The notes under the pieces are model-generated. The model saw only the letters and a program-made list of their open reading frames with translations. It was not told the origin of the DNA and ran no database searches. Positions 7,705 to 15,753 of a DNA stretch of 64,000 bases are shown piece by piece. The DNA lies in the NCBI RefSeq assembly GCF_003955715.1, contig NZ_CP034463.1:7998001-8062000 (forward strand), written 5' to 3'. This DNA comes from Streptomyces aquilus. Lineage in GTDB: Bacteria > Actinomycetota > Actinomycetes > Streptomycetales > Streptomycetaceae. Position numbers and translations under genes: made by a program. Position 1 is the first letter of the stretch. Each line of letters starts with the position of its first letter.

Positions 7705-9387
7705 TCAGGCGAGCAGGTCGATCGCGTCGATCGAGGTGCCCGCGCTGAGATAGGCGGTCGACCCCGAACCGCTCACCACGTTGATCTTCAGGATGTTGTA
7801 CTGGCTGGTGTCCGTGAGCCAGGCGCTCGCCGGGACGCTGTAGGTGAACGTGTAGTTGTTCCCCCGGTAGGAGCCGTTGGTCAGTGACCGGGTGCTCGGC
7901 TGGGTGGGCGGGGAGGGGATGGCCGACGTCCAGGTGTCGTTGACGACGACCTGCGGCCGTCCGTTGGCGTAGGCCGTCGTCACGCCGATGCGCAGGGTGT
8001 GGGCGGCGGCGGCCTGGGCGGCGGTCAGCTTGAAGTACACCAGCAGACCGCTGTTGACGTCCTTCCAGAGATAGCAGGGGAAGGCCGAGGTCTCGGTACC
8101 GCTGCCGATGACCACGTTGCCGGTCCAGGCCGCGGCCCGGACGTCGGACGGATGGGCGTACGTCATCAGGTCGGCGTTCTTGAAGCCGCTGGGGGTGCCG
8201 TTCCAGTCGTTGATGCGCCAGATCGCGCTCGCGTTGCTCGGATCGTTCGAGGACGGGATCGCGATCGTGTTGAGGGTGGTCGTGCCACCCGCGGTCACCG
8301 TCACCGAGGTGGTGTGGACGGCGAGTTCGCCCTTGTAGACGGTCAGCGTGTACGTCCCCGGCAGTACTCCGGCGATCGAGAAGTAGCCGTCGGACGACCG
8401 CGCCGAACCCCAGTACTGGGCGGCCGAGTTGGCTACGCCGACCGTGTACGGGTACGCCGTGTCGCGGCCGGTGATCCCGACGCCCGCGACCCGGCCGCGG
8501 CCGCTCGCCGCCACGTACCCGGCGATGCCGAGCGAGTCCGCCCAGGAGGTGGTCAGGGTGCCGGGGTAGAGCGAGGAGGAGGGGGCGCCGCCGTCCGTGA
8601 GGGCGATGACGTACGGGCCCTGGAGGCCGAAGCGCTCGTCCTCGGTCTGGTTCTGCGCGTAGTGCAGGATCTCGTACAGGCCGCCGCCGTCCGCGCTCTG
8701 GTGGCGCAGGAGGGAGCGGTAGAAGGGGCCGCCGGAGGCCTTCTCGTGGTTGGAGCGGACGATCCACAGGCCGACGCCGTTGGCGCTCCAGCCGATGTAG
8801 TTGTAGTCGATGACCCGCAGCTTGGAGTAGTGCTTGGAGCGGGTCTGGCCGTCGGACTTCGCGAAGACGTCCGAGGCCTCGATGGTGGTGGGCGCGTAAG
8901 TGTAGGAATCGGGCTCGTCGTTGAGGAACAGGCCGGCCTTGACGCGCAGGATGAAGCGGGTCGAGGCGACCGAGGTGTCGGCGCGGTTGGTCCACAGGTA
9001 GACGTTGTTCTCGCCGCTGCGGGCCGCGTAGTAGTGCCTGAGCGTGCCGTACGCGACCGAGACCAGGATCGTCGATCCGGACTGACGGATCGTCACCGTC
9101 GAGGTGCCGAGGCCGGATTCGATGTGCGAGTTCTTTCCGCCGTAGCCCTGGTACTCGGTGCCCTTGTAGACCAGCGAGGTCAGGTCGCCGTTGGTCTTGC
9201 TGACCTTGAAGACGAGGTTGGCGCCGGTGTCGACGACGTAGTTCGAGCCGTCGTCGGTCCAGCCGAAGGACGCGGCGGACGCCGGCCGGGCGAGCGGCCC
9301 GGCGAGCGCGGCGGTACCGGCCGCGGCGGCGCTGCCGATGACGAAGGCGCGGCGGCCGACCGCTCTGCGGGATGCGGCTCCGGACAT
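7705..9387 (-). CDS. Secreted PL4 rhamnogalacturonan lyase
   Basis: A 560-residue protein with a Tat signal (SRRAVGRRAFVIGSAAAAG). It has a long beta-sandwich lyase domain (SFGWTDDGSNYVVDTGANLVFKV at the start of the mature protein), a fibronectin-like middle domain (DGYFSIAGVLPGTYTLTVYKGE) and a C-terminal carbohydrate-binding-like domain ending in SAGTSIDAIDLLA. That three-domain order is the hallmark of polysaccharide lyase family 4, which cleaves rhamnogalacturonan I by beta-elimination. The ATG at 9387 is chosen because GAAGGAGG lies 7 bases upstream; an ATG at 9411 lacks such a site. The gene converges on the GH43_24 gene with only 7 bases between stops and is divergent from a rhamnogalacturonan acetylesterase. 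Confidence 0.9.
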   Translation of the reverse strand: MSGAASRRAVGRRAFVIGSAAAAGTAALAGPLARPASAASFGWTDDGSNYVVDTGANLVFKVSKTNGDLTSLVYKGTEYQGYGGKNSHIESGLGTSTVTIRQSGSTILVSVAYGTLRHYYAARSGENNVYLWTNRADTSVASTRFILRVKAGLFLNDEPDSYTYAPTTIEASDVFAKSDGQTRSKHYSKLRVIDYNYIGWSANGVGLWIVRSNHEKASGGPFYRSLLRHQSADGGGLYEILHYAQNQTEDERFGLQGPYVIALTDGGAPSSSLYPGTLTTSWADSLGIAGYVAASGRGRVAGVGITGRDTAYPYTVGVANSAAQYWGSARSSDGYFSIAGVLPGTYTLTVYKGELAVHTTSVTVTAGGTTTLNTIAIPSSNDPSNASAIWRINDWNGTPSGFKNADLMTYAHPSDVRAAAWTGNVVIGSGTETSAFPCYLWKDVNSGLLVYFKLTAAQAAAAHTLRIGVTTAYANGRPQVVVNDTWTSAIPSPPTQPSTRSLTNGSYRGNNYTFTYSVPASAWLTDTSQYNILKINVVSGSGSTAYLSAGTSIDAIDLLA

Positions 9388-9446
9388 GGGGGTGCCTCCT
9401 TCGAGAGACATGTGGGGGAGGTGCGGGTGTCAGTGAGAGTGACAGT

Positions 9447-9528
9447 TGAATCGATTTCGCGAAAGGGCTTTCGCTTGCGGGAGGTTGGCAATCTTGTGAA
9501 ATCGATCCGAGGTCTAGAAAGCGCTTGC
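9447..9528. promoter_or_regulatory. Operator cluster between PL4 and CE12 genes
   Basis: Four operator-like elements lie in the divergent promoter region. TGAATCGATTTCG (9447-9459) and TGAAATCGATCCG (9497-9509) share an ATCGAT core. GAAAGGGCTTTCGC (9461-9474) and AGAAAGCGCTTGC (9516-9528) share GAAAG-N-GCTT-N-C. The last is nearly identical to the site at 5056-5068, linking this promoter pair with the beta-helix/GH43 promoter region. Confidence 0.55.
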
Positions 9529-9582
9529 CGATAGGGGTACGGTCCAGCCGCCAGGTCTTGCCATGTGTCGGAGGAGCAGCGA

Positions 9583-10641
9583 ATGAGACGTTTCAACCTC
9601 GCCGTGCTGGCGGCCCTCACTCTGGGCGCCGGACTCACCGCCGTACCGGCGCACGCCGGAGAGGTGCGCGCCGGGGAGGCGCACGCCCCGCTCGGCATCG
9701 CCAACTGCACCGCCGGCGCCTGCCACTTCGACGTCCCGGCGGGCACGTACGACGTGAAGGTCCTCCTCGGCGGCGACGCCGACTCCAGCACCGCGATCAG
9801 CGGCGAGACCCGGCGCTCCCTGCTGCCGGCGACGGCCGCGCCCGCCGGTGAGCGGGTGGCCCGCAGCTTCACCGTGAACGTCCGCACCCCCGAGGGCGAG
9901 CCCACCGGCGCCGAGGGCAGCCCCGGCCTCGACCTCGTCATCGGCGGCACGGCCCCGGCGCTCGCCGACATCAAGGTCACCCCGGCGCGTCATGCCCGCC
10001 AGATCCTCCTCGTCGGCGACTCCACCGTCTGCGACCAGCCCGGCGACCCCTACTCCGGCTGGGGCCAGCAACTGCCCCAGTACCTGCGCAAGGGGCTCTC
10101 CGTCGCCAACTACGCCGACTCCGGCGAGAGCACGGTCAGCTACCTCGCGAGTCCCCAGCTCTGGGGCACCGTCCAGCCGCTGATCCGCCCCGGCGATCTC
10201 GTTCTCGTCCAGCTCGCCCACAACGACAAGACGACCGACGGGGCGACCTACCGGGCGAACCTGGAGACTCTGGTCGCCGGGATCCGCGAAAAGGGCGGTG
10301 AGCCTGTCCTCGTGACGCCGATCGTGCGACGCTGGTTCAACTCGGACGGCACCTTGAACAACAACACCGCACTCCTGGTCAACGGCCTCGGCGTCGACCA
10401 CCCCGCCGTCATCCGCTCGGTCGCGGCAGACAACGGCGTCCCGCTGATCGATCTGACCGCGAGGACGAAGTCGCTCGTGGAGTCGCTCGGGACGGAGGGC
10501 TCCAAGGCGCTGTACCTGTACAACGAGAAGCGGGACAACACGCATACGTCCGTGCAGGGGGCCACGGTGTACGCCGGGCTCGTCCGGGACGAACTGCTTG
10601 CCCAGCATCTGGTGCCGGAAGGCCTGGTGCGGGCGGAATGA
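9583..10641 (+). CDS. Secreted rhamnogalacturonan acetylesterase (CE12, SGNH hydrolase)
   Basis: A 352-residue protein with a Sec signal peptide (residues 1-24). An N-terminal beta-sandwich of about 115 residues precedes an SGNH esterase. The nucleophile lies in LLVGDST (S147), the second block in QLAHND (residues 211-215), and the catalytic Asp/His in RDNTHTS (D318, H321). This arrangement is typical of CE12, which removes acetyl groups from rhamnogalacturonan I so that lyases can act. The ATG at 9583 is preceded by GGAGGAGC; the in-frame ATG at 9565 overlaps this site. It is divergent from the PL4 lyase and shares the operator cluster 9447-9528, so co-regulation of deacetylation and backbone cleavage is likely. 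A hairpin terminator follows at 10645. Confidence 0.9.
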   Translation: MRRFNLAVLAALTLGAGLTAVPAHAGEVRAGEAHAPLGIANCTAGACHFDVPAGTYDVKVLLGGDADSSTAISGETRRSLLPATAAPAGERVARSFTVNVRTPEGEPTGAEGSPGLDLVIGGTAPALADIKVTPARHARQILLVGDSTVCDQPGDPYSGWGQQLPQYLRKGLSVANYADSGESTVSYLASPQLWGTVQPLIRPGDLVLVQLAHNDKTTDGATYRANLETLVAGIREKGGEPVLVTPIVRRWFNSDGTLNNNTALLVNGLGVDHPAVIRSVAADNGVPLIDLTARTKSLVESLGTEGSKALYLYNEKRDNTHTSVQGATVYAGLVRDELLAQHLVPEGLVRAE

Positions 10642-10644
10642 GCC

Positions 10645-10680
10645 CCTGGGGCGCCTCGACCGGAACCGGGGCGCCCCAGG
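10645..10680 (+). terminator. Hairpin terminator after CE12 gene
   Basis: CCTGGGGCGCC (10645-10655) pairs perfectly with GGCGCCCCAGG (10670-10680) across a 14-base loop, starting 4 bases after the stop codon. There is no T-run, as is common in Streptomyces. Confidence 0.65.
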
Positions 10681-10723
10681 CCTACCGGCCGAGGGGCGGG
10701 TATGCGTCGGCGGGCCGGTGGGG

Positions 10724-10774
10724 GCTGGTCGCGCCCACGCGGCGGAGCCGCATAGGGATACAGCCCCGCGCCCC
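10724..10774. repeat. Dispersed intergenic repeat, copy 2 of 3
   Basis: The same 51-base element as at 2802 and 41420, here with CATAGGGATAC in the variable middle. It sits between the CE12 terminator and the start of the DUF2264 gene. Confidence 0.85.
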
Positions 10775-10813
10775 TTCGGGACGTCATACTTCGCCAAGAT
10801 CGAAAGCGAGCCC

Positions 10814-12505
10814 ATGCACCTTCCCTCCGAAGACCGTGTCGTGAGCCCTTACACCGGTTACACCCGCGCCCACTGGGAAGCCGCCGCGGACCGGCTGCTC
10901 GCCGCGACCGAGCCGTATGCCGTCGAAGGCGGCGCTCTCTATCAGTTTCCCGGTACGCACACGAGCTGGTCCGGGCGGCTTTCCGACGGGTTGGAGGGGT
11001 ACGCCCGCACCTTGCTGCTCGCCGCCTTCCGGCGTGACGAGACCGCGTTGGGGCGGTACGCGGACGGGCTCGCCGCCGGGGTCTCCGGTGTCTGGCCGCG
11101 CATCGAGGACCGCAGCCAGCCGCTCGTCGAGGCCGCCTCGATCGCCCTCGCGCTGCGGCTGACGCGACCCCTCCTTTGGGACCGGCTCGACGACGGTGTG
11201 CGGGAGCGGGCGGTCGGCTGGCTCGGTGATGCGCTCGGCGCCGAGGCCTGGCCCTGCAACTGGGAGCTGTTCCCTGTCACCGTCGGCGGGTTCCTGAAGG
11301 AGATCGGGTACGAGACCGAGGCGGCCGGCAAGGCGATCGACCGTGGTCTGGAGCGGATCGAGGAGTGGTACGTCGGCGGCGGCTGGTACACCGACGGCGA
11401 CGGCCGCAAGTACGACTACTACAACGGCTGGGCGATGCACCTCTACCCGGTGCTGCACGCCTGGCTGGCCGACGACAGCCGGCTCCTGAGCCGGTACGGC
11501 GACCGCCTCGAAGCCCATCTCGCCGACTACGCCCATCTGTTCGGCGGCGACGGCGCTCCGCTGCACCAGGGGCGTTCCCTCACCTACCGCTTCGCGACCA
11601 CCGCCCCGCTGTGGCTCGGCGCCCTGACCGGCCGTACCCCGCTGACGCCGGGGGAGACGCGGCGGCTGGCGTCCGGGGCGCTGAAGTACTTCCTGGACCG
11701 GGGTGCGGTGAACACGGACGGGCTGTTGACGCTGGGCTGGCACGGTCCTGACGAGGCCGTCCTTCAGGGGTACTCCGGTCCCGCCTCCCCGTACTGGGCC
11801 AGCAAGGCCTTCCTCGGGCTGCTGCTGCCGCCCGAGCACGAGGTGTGGACGGCCCCCGAGGAACCCGGACCGGCGGAGCGCGCGGACGTGGTGCGGTCGA
11901 TCGGCGCCCCCAACTGGCTGATCCAGTCGACGCGTTCGGATGGTCTGGTCCGTCTCCACAACCACGGCAGCGAGGACGTCCGCTACGACCCGTACTACAC
12001 GCGCCTCGCCTATTCGACGGTGACGACGCCTTCACCGTCGTACGACAACAGCGTGATCGTCGGGGACGATCCGAGCCGTACGGACATCGAGCCGCTGGGC
12101 GTCGGGGACGGCTGGGCGGCCTCGCGGCACGCGGCGGGTGGGGGAGCGCGGGTGACCAGTCTGGTGCTGGCGCACGGAGCCGTGGAGGTACGGGCGCACC
12201 TGGTGGCGGGGGTGGAGCCGGGGACGCCGGTGCGGGTCACGGGGTGGGCCGGTGTCGAGGGGGTGCGGGCGGAGATCCTGCCGGTCGTCGGGTTGGGGCC
12301 CGGGCTGTCCGGCGTGACCGGGGACGGGGACAGCCTGTTCGTCGCCGTGGTCCGGCTCACTGGTGAGGCGGAGGCCGAGCCGTTGGAGGACGCGGTGCGC
12401 GTGCGTCTCGACAACTCGGGTGTGCTGCACGTGCGTTGGGGAGGCGAGGGGGCGGTCGAGGCTCGGGTGGACAGTGCCGGTGTGGACGTCAACGCCGTGC
12501 GGTGA
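10814..12505 (+). CDS. DUF2264 family protein, probable glycan-active enzyme
   Basis: A 563-residue protein without a signal peptide, so probably cytosolic. Motifs of the DUF2264 alpha/alpha-toroid domain are evident: LLAATEPYAVEGGALYQFPG, DRSQPLVEAASIALALRL, PCNWELFPVTVGGFLKE, GWYTDGDGRKYDYYNGWAMHLYPV and HQGRSLTYRF. The C-terminal third is a beta-rich domain. From general knowledge, enzymes of this family have been assigned to glycoside hydrolase family GH154, which includes exo-beta-glucuronidases; I cannot confirm the activity here. Position next to CE12, PL4 and GH43 genes suggests it trims a uronic acid from imported rhamnogalacturonan or arabinogalactan fragments. The ATG at 10814 is used because the upstream in-frame stretch crosses the terminator and repeat; the ribosome site (AAAGCGAG) is weak. 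Confidence 0.75.
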   Translation: MHLPSEDRVVSPYTGYTRAHWEAAADRLLAATEPYAVEGGALYQFPGTHTSWSGRLSDGLEGYARTLLLAAFRRDETALGRYADGLAAGVSGVWPRIEDRSQPLVEAASIALALRLTRPLLWDRLDDGVRERAVGWLGDALGAEAWPCNWELFPVTVGGFLKEIGYETEAAGKAIDRGLERIEEWYVGGGWYTDGDGRKYDYYNGWAMHLYPVLHAWLADDSRLLSRYGDRLEAHLADYAHLFGGDGAPLHQGRSLTYRFATTAPLWLGALTGRTPLTPGETRRLASGALKYFLDRGAVNTDGLLTLGWHGPDEAVLQGYSGPASPYWASKAFLGLLLPPEHEVWTAPEEPGPAERADVVRSIGAPNWLIQSTRSDGLVRLHNHGSEDVRYDPYYTRLAYSTVTTPSPSYDNSVIVGDDPSRTDIEPLGVGDGWAASRHAAGGGARVTSLVLAHGAVEVRAHLVAGVEPGTPVRVTGWAGVEGVRAEILPVVGLGPGLSGVTGDGDSLFVAVVRLTGEAEAEPLEDAVRVRLDNSGVLHVRWGGEGAVEARVDSAGVDVNAVR

Positions 12506-12520
12506 GCCGGCTCGGGCAGT

Positions 12521-14509
12521 ATGGGGATCATGGGTGGGGGAGACGAACTCGTAGAACTGCTGGGGCGGGCCGGGCTCGACGTCGTGGGGGAGCGGCGGGT
12601 CGAGGAGGTGCTGCCGCCTCCGTTCGCCTGGCGGTACGTCGTCGCGGGGGAGGTCGAGGCGGCCGTGTCGGTTTCCCTGGAGCGGGCCGCCCGCGTCGGT
12701 GAACTCAACGCCGCGTGGCATCGGTTGGCGTCCGAGGCCGGGGTCTTCGGTGTTGATGGGGTGTTCCTCGTCGACTTTCCCGGAAGCCGGACCGACGGGT
12801 GGGTGAGGGTGCGGCTGCGCGGCGAGTGGGATCTCGCCGGTGTGCTCGGGGAGCGGCCCGGGCACACCGGGTTCGTCACCATGGCGCTGGACGGGGACGC
12901 CCTGGTGGGGGCCGGCACCGGGGAGGACGCGGTGCGGCTCGTCGCCGTCGAAGGGGTTCGGGCGCGGCGGGAGGAGGCTGCCCGGGTCGCGGGGCGGGAG
13001 AGCCCGCAGGAGCGGGCGGCTGCCTGGGAGGCGCTGTTCCAGGGGCCCAAGTGCCCGCCGCGGGTGCTGGATTCCTGGGCGAGCGGGCTCTCGCTGAACC
13101 CCGCCCTGCCGACCGAACTGCGGCCGCTGCTGCCGGTGCTGACCTCCTACGCCCTGTACGGCGCCCTGCCGACCGAGGTCGTGGACGGACTGCTCGCCGA
13201 CCCCGACTGGGAGGTCCGGCTCAGGACCGCCGGCACCCAGCCGGGCATCACCCCCGAGCAGTGGGGCCGCGTGCTCCTCGCCGAGCGGGACGAGCGGCAG
13301 CGGTGGCTCCTCGCCATGACGGCGGGGGAGTTCCGGGCCCGGGTCGCCGAGGACGCCTGCCGGGTCCTCGCCGCCGACCCGTCCGCGCGCGTGCGGTCCG
13401 AGGCCGCGCGCCTCGAAGGGCTGCCCGCCTCCGTGGCGGTCGCGCTGGCCGCCGACCCGGCCGACGGTGTGCGTGCCGTGGCCTGCCGGACCGCCTGGCC
13501 TCATCTCGACGCGGCGGGCCGCGAGGCGCTCCTCGCCGACCCGCACGCCGTCGTGCGGGCCAGGGCGCGGGTGCTGTACCACCGGGACCACCCGATGCCC
13601 CGGTCGGTGTTCGACGCCGAGGACGTGGAGAGCGCGGCTCTGGAGACCTGCCTCCTGGAGCGTGACCTCGCCGAGCACCTGGTCCGCCACGGGGACCGTG
13701 CGCAGCGCTGGTCCCTCGCCGCCAACCCGCGTCTGGACCCTGACCTGGTCGCCCTTCTCGCCGAGGACCCGGACGACGGGGTTCGCTTCCAGGTGTCCAC
13801 CCGGCCCGACCTCACCGAGGAGCAGCGGGCCGCCGTCCCGGTCGAACGCGACCCGGGAATCCGCTACTTCGAGCTGGACTGGGTCAAGGACCTGCACGAG
13901 GACGAGGACGCCATGCGGCGCCTGGCCGCCTCCGCCCACTTCCTCGTGCGCAGAGGCGTGGCCAGGGCCCGGCGTCTGCCCCCGGACGTCGTCGAACGCC
14001 TCGCCCGCGACGAGGACCGGATCGTCCAGCTGTTCCTCGCCGAGTCCTGCGACGACGCGCCCGCCGACCTGCTGCTGCGGGTGTGGCAGTGGTGGGACGG
14101 CAGCCTCAGCACCCCCGACCGGCCGCGCGGCCACCCGAACTTCCCCCGCCGCGGCCTCGTCCGGTACGCCGACGACCCGAACCCGCGGATGCGTCAACTG
14201 GCCCTGGACGACCCCGAGTCGACGCCCGAGCTGGTCGAGCGGCTCAGCCGGGACGGCAGCGTGGAGGTGCGGTACCGCGCCGCGACCGACCCACGGCTGT
14301 CGGCGACCGCCGTGGCACGGCTGCTGGAGGACCCGTACGAGCACGTACGGCAGGCCGCGGCACTGCACCCGCGGATGCCGGCCCGGTTGCTGGTCGGGCT
14401 GCTGCGCGGGGGCGGGGTGGAGACGGCGGCGCGGAACCCGGGGCTGCCGGTCGAGGTCATGCGGCGGATGGTCGGGGCCATGGATGCCGCCCAGGGCGGG
14501 CGGGACTGA
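12521..14509 (+). CDS. Leucine-rich repeat variant (LRV/HEAT-like) protein
   Basis: A 662-residue soluble protein. After an N-terminal region of about 170 residues (perhaps a ligand-binding or adaptor part), most of the chain is made of short helical repeats of the LRV type. Typical units are LLADPDWEVRLRTAGTQPGITPEQW, LAADPSARVRSEAARLEGLP, LAEDPDDGVRFQVSTRPDL, YADDPNPRMRQLALDDPESTPELV and LLEDPYEHVRQAAALHPRMPARLL. No catalytic motif or signal peptide was found. Such proteins are usually protein-interaction scaffolds. It starts 15 bases after the DUF2264 stop on the same strand. ATGs at 12521 and 12530 are both possible. Confidence 0.8.
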   Translation: MGIMGGGDELVELLGRAGLDVVGERRVEEVLPPPFAWRYVVAGEVEAAVSVSLERAARVGELNAAWHRLASEAGVFGVDGVFLVDFPGSRTDGWVRVRLRGEWDLAGVLGERPGHTGFVTMALDGDALVGAGTGEDAVRLVAVEGVRARREEAARVAGRESPQERAAAWEALFQGPKCPPRVLDSWASGLSLNPALPTELRPLLPVLTSYALYGALPTEVVDGLLADPDWEVRLRTAGTQPGITPEQWGRVLLAERDERQRWLLAMTAGEFRARVAEDACRVLAADPSARVRSEAARLEGLPASVAVALAADPADGVRAVACRTAWPHLDAAGREALLADPHAVVRARARVLYHRDHPMPRSVFDAEDVESAALETCLLERDLAEHLVRHGDRAQRWSLAANPRLDPDLVALLAEDPDDGVRFQVSTRPDLTEEQRAAVPVERDPGIRYFELDWVKDLHEDEDAMRRLAASAHFLVRRGVARARRLPPDVVERLARDEDRIVQLFLAESCDDAPADLLLRVWQWWDGSLSTPDRPRGHPNFPRRGLVRYADDPNPRMRQLALDDPESTPELVERLSRDGSVEVRYRAATDPRLSATAVARLLEDPYEHVRQAAALHPRMPARLLVGLLRGGGVETAARNPGLPVEVMRRMVGAMDAAQGGRD

Positions 14510-14569
14510 CCATCCGCGGGTCGGGTAATGGGTTGCCTGGCTTCACGGCAGGGCACCAAGATCGCTCAC

Positions 14570-14938
14570 ATGACCTCTCTGATTCGCCATGTGACGATCG
14601 ACTGCTCCGATGCCTACGCCCTCGCGACGTTCTGGTCCAAGGTGCTCGACCAGCCCCTCCACGAGGAGGACGAGCCCGGTGACCCCATGGCGCTGATCGA
14701 GGCCGCGGGTGTGCTCTTCGTGAGCGTCCCCGAGACCAAGACGGTCAAGAACCGCGTCCACTTCGACCTCCAGCCCCAGGACCGCACCCGCGACGAGGAG
14801 GTCGAGCGCCTCCTCGCCCTCGGCGCGACCGTCGTGGACGACCAGCGCAGGCCCGACGGGACCGGGTGGGTGGTGATGGCCGACCCCGAGGGCAACGAGT
14901 TCTGCGTGGAGCGGAGCCAGGCGGAACGCGGCGAGTAG
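14570..14938 (+). CDS. VOC (glyoxalase-fold) family protein
   Basis: A 122-residue protein with one vicinal-oxygen-chelate domain: IRHVTIDCSDAYALATFWSKVLDQPL at the start, NRVHFDLQPQDR in the middle and WVVMADPEGNEFCVERS at the end. These are the hallmarks of the small actinobacterial glyoxalase-like proteins (family often called Glyoxalase_6). His and Glu residues at the usual metal positions are present (H in RHVTID, H in RVHFDL, E in NEFCVE). The substrate is not predictable. It follows the LRV gene on the same strand with a 60-base gap. Confidence 0.85.
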   Translation: MTSLIRHVTIDCSDAYALATFWSKVLDQPLHEEDEPGDPMALIEAAGVLFVSVPETKTVKNRVHFDLQPQDRTRDEEVERLLALGATVVDDQRRPDGTGWVVMADPEGNEFCVERSQAERGE

Positions 14939-15102
14939 CGGGCGAGGACACTTCGACGGGGGCCGAACGGTTACGGCTCCGGCGTGCCGGTCCATGACCG
15001 AGCATCCGCACGACACCCCCGCCCGGGCCGTCACCGGCATGGTCGATCACGTTCTCCGCGGGCGGACCACCGGCACGCGTCGACGAGCGCCTCGTGCGCC
15101 GC

Positions 15103-15687
15103 TCACTCGTCCGTGGACGCCTCGCGGGGCCAGTTCTCCAGCAGGACGTGCAGGGCGTCGATCGCGCGGGCCCAGGACTTCCGTACGTCGCGGGCGGCAC
15201 CGAAGCCGCCGGTGGACTCCAGGGCGCAGTAGCCGTGGAAGGTGCTGCGCAGCAGGCGTACGGCGTCGGTGAGGTCGGGTTCCTTCAGGCCGTAGGCGCG
15301 GAGCATGCCGTAGGTGATCTCGGCGGTTCGGCGGAAGCCGGGGGAGTCGGCGATGAGGGCCTGGTCGACACGGATCTGGGTGGCCGCGTAGCGGCCGGGC
15401 CGCTCCAGGGCGTACTCCCGGTACGCCCCGGCGAACGCGGCCAGCGCGTCCTTGCCGGCCCGGCCCGCGACGGCGACGGCGATCCGGTCGATCATCTCCG
15501 CCCCGGCGAGCAGGGCGACGCGGGTGCGCAGTTCCTGGAGGTTCTTGATGTGCGAGTACAGACTCGCGTCCTTGACCCCGAAGTGCCGGGCGAGCGCGGA
15601 CATGGTGACCTTCTCGAACCCGACCTCGTCGGCGAGCTCGGCCGCCGCCTCGGTGAGCCGATCGGCGGTGATTCCTGCGCGGGCCAT
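15103..15687 (-). CDS. TetR/AcrR-family transcriptional regulator
   Basis: A 194-residue repressor with an N-terminal helix-turn-helix (residues about 7-50). It includes AAAELADEVGFEKVTMSALARHFGVKDASLYSHIKN, followed by an all-helical ligand domain with the late FHGYCALESTGGFG segment seen in the TetR_C WHG-type subgroup. A perfect 7-base-arm palindrome lies 28 bases upstream of its start (15715-15733), suggesting autoregulation. The neighbouring membrane-protein gene (15754-17298) lies immediately upstream on the same strand, while a glyoxalase gene converges on it; the regulator's other targets are not evident from the window. Confidence 0.9.
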   Translation of the reverse strand: MARAGITADRLTEAAAELADEVGFEKVTMSALARHFGVKDASLYSHIKNLQELRTRVALLAGAEMIDRIAVAVAGRAGKDALAAFAGAYREYALERPGRYAATQIRVDQALIADSPGFRRTAEITYGMLRAYGLKEPDLTDAVRLLRSTFHGYCALESTGGFGAARDVRKSWARAIDALHVLLENWPREASTDE

Positions 15688-15714
15688 GGGGGTCTCGTCT
15701 CCGGCTCTCCGACC

Positions 15715-15733
15715 AACCTAGAGACCCTAGGTT
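15715..15733. promoter_or_regulatory. TetR-type palindromic operator
   Basis: AACCTAG-AGACC-CTAGGTT, perfect 7-base arms around a 5-base spacer, 28 bases upstream of the tetR ATG. Size and position are typical of an autoregulatory TetR operator overlapping the promoter. Confidence 0.75.
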
Positions 15734-15753
15734 ACACGCTAGTGCCCACAGGG

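Noticed and set aside
14994..15272. Open frame starting MTEHPHDTPARAVTGMVDHVLRG on the + strand
   Set aside because: No ribosome site, quickly becomes Arg/Pro/Ser-rich and lies mostly over tetR on the other strand.
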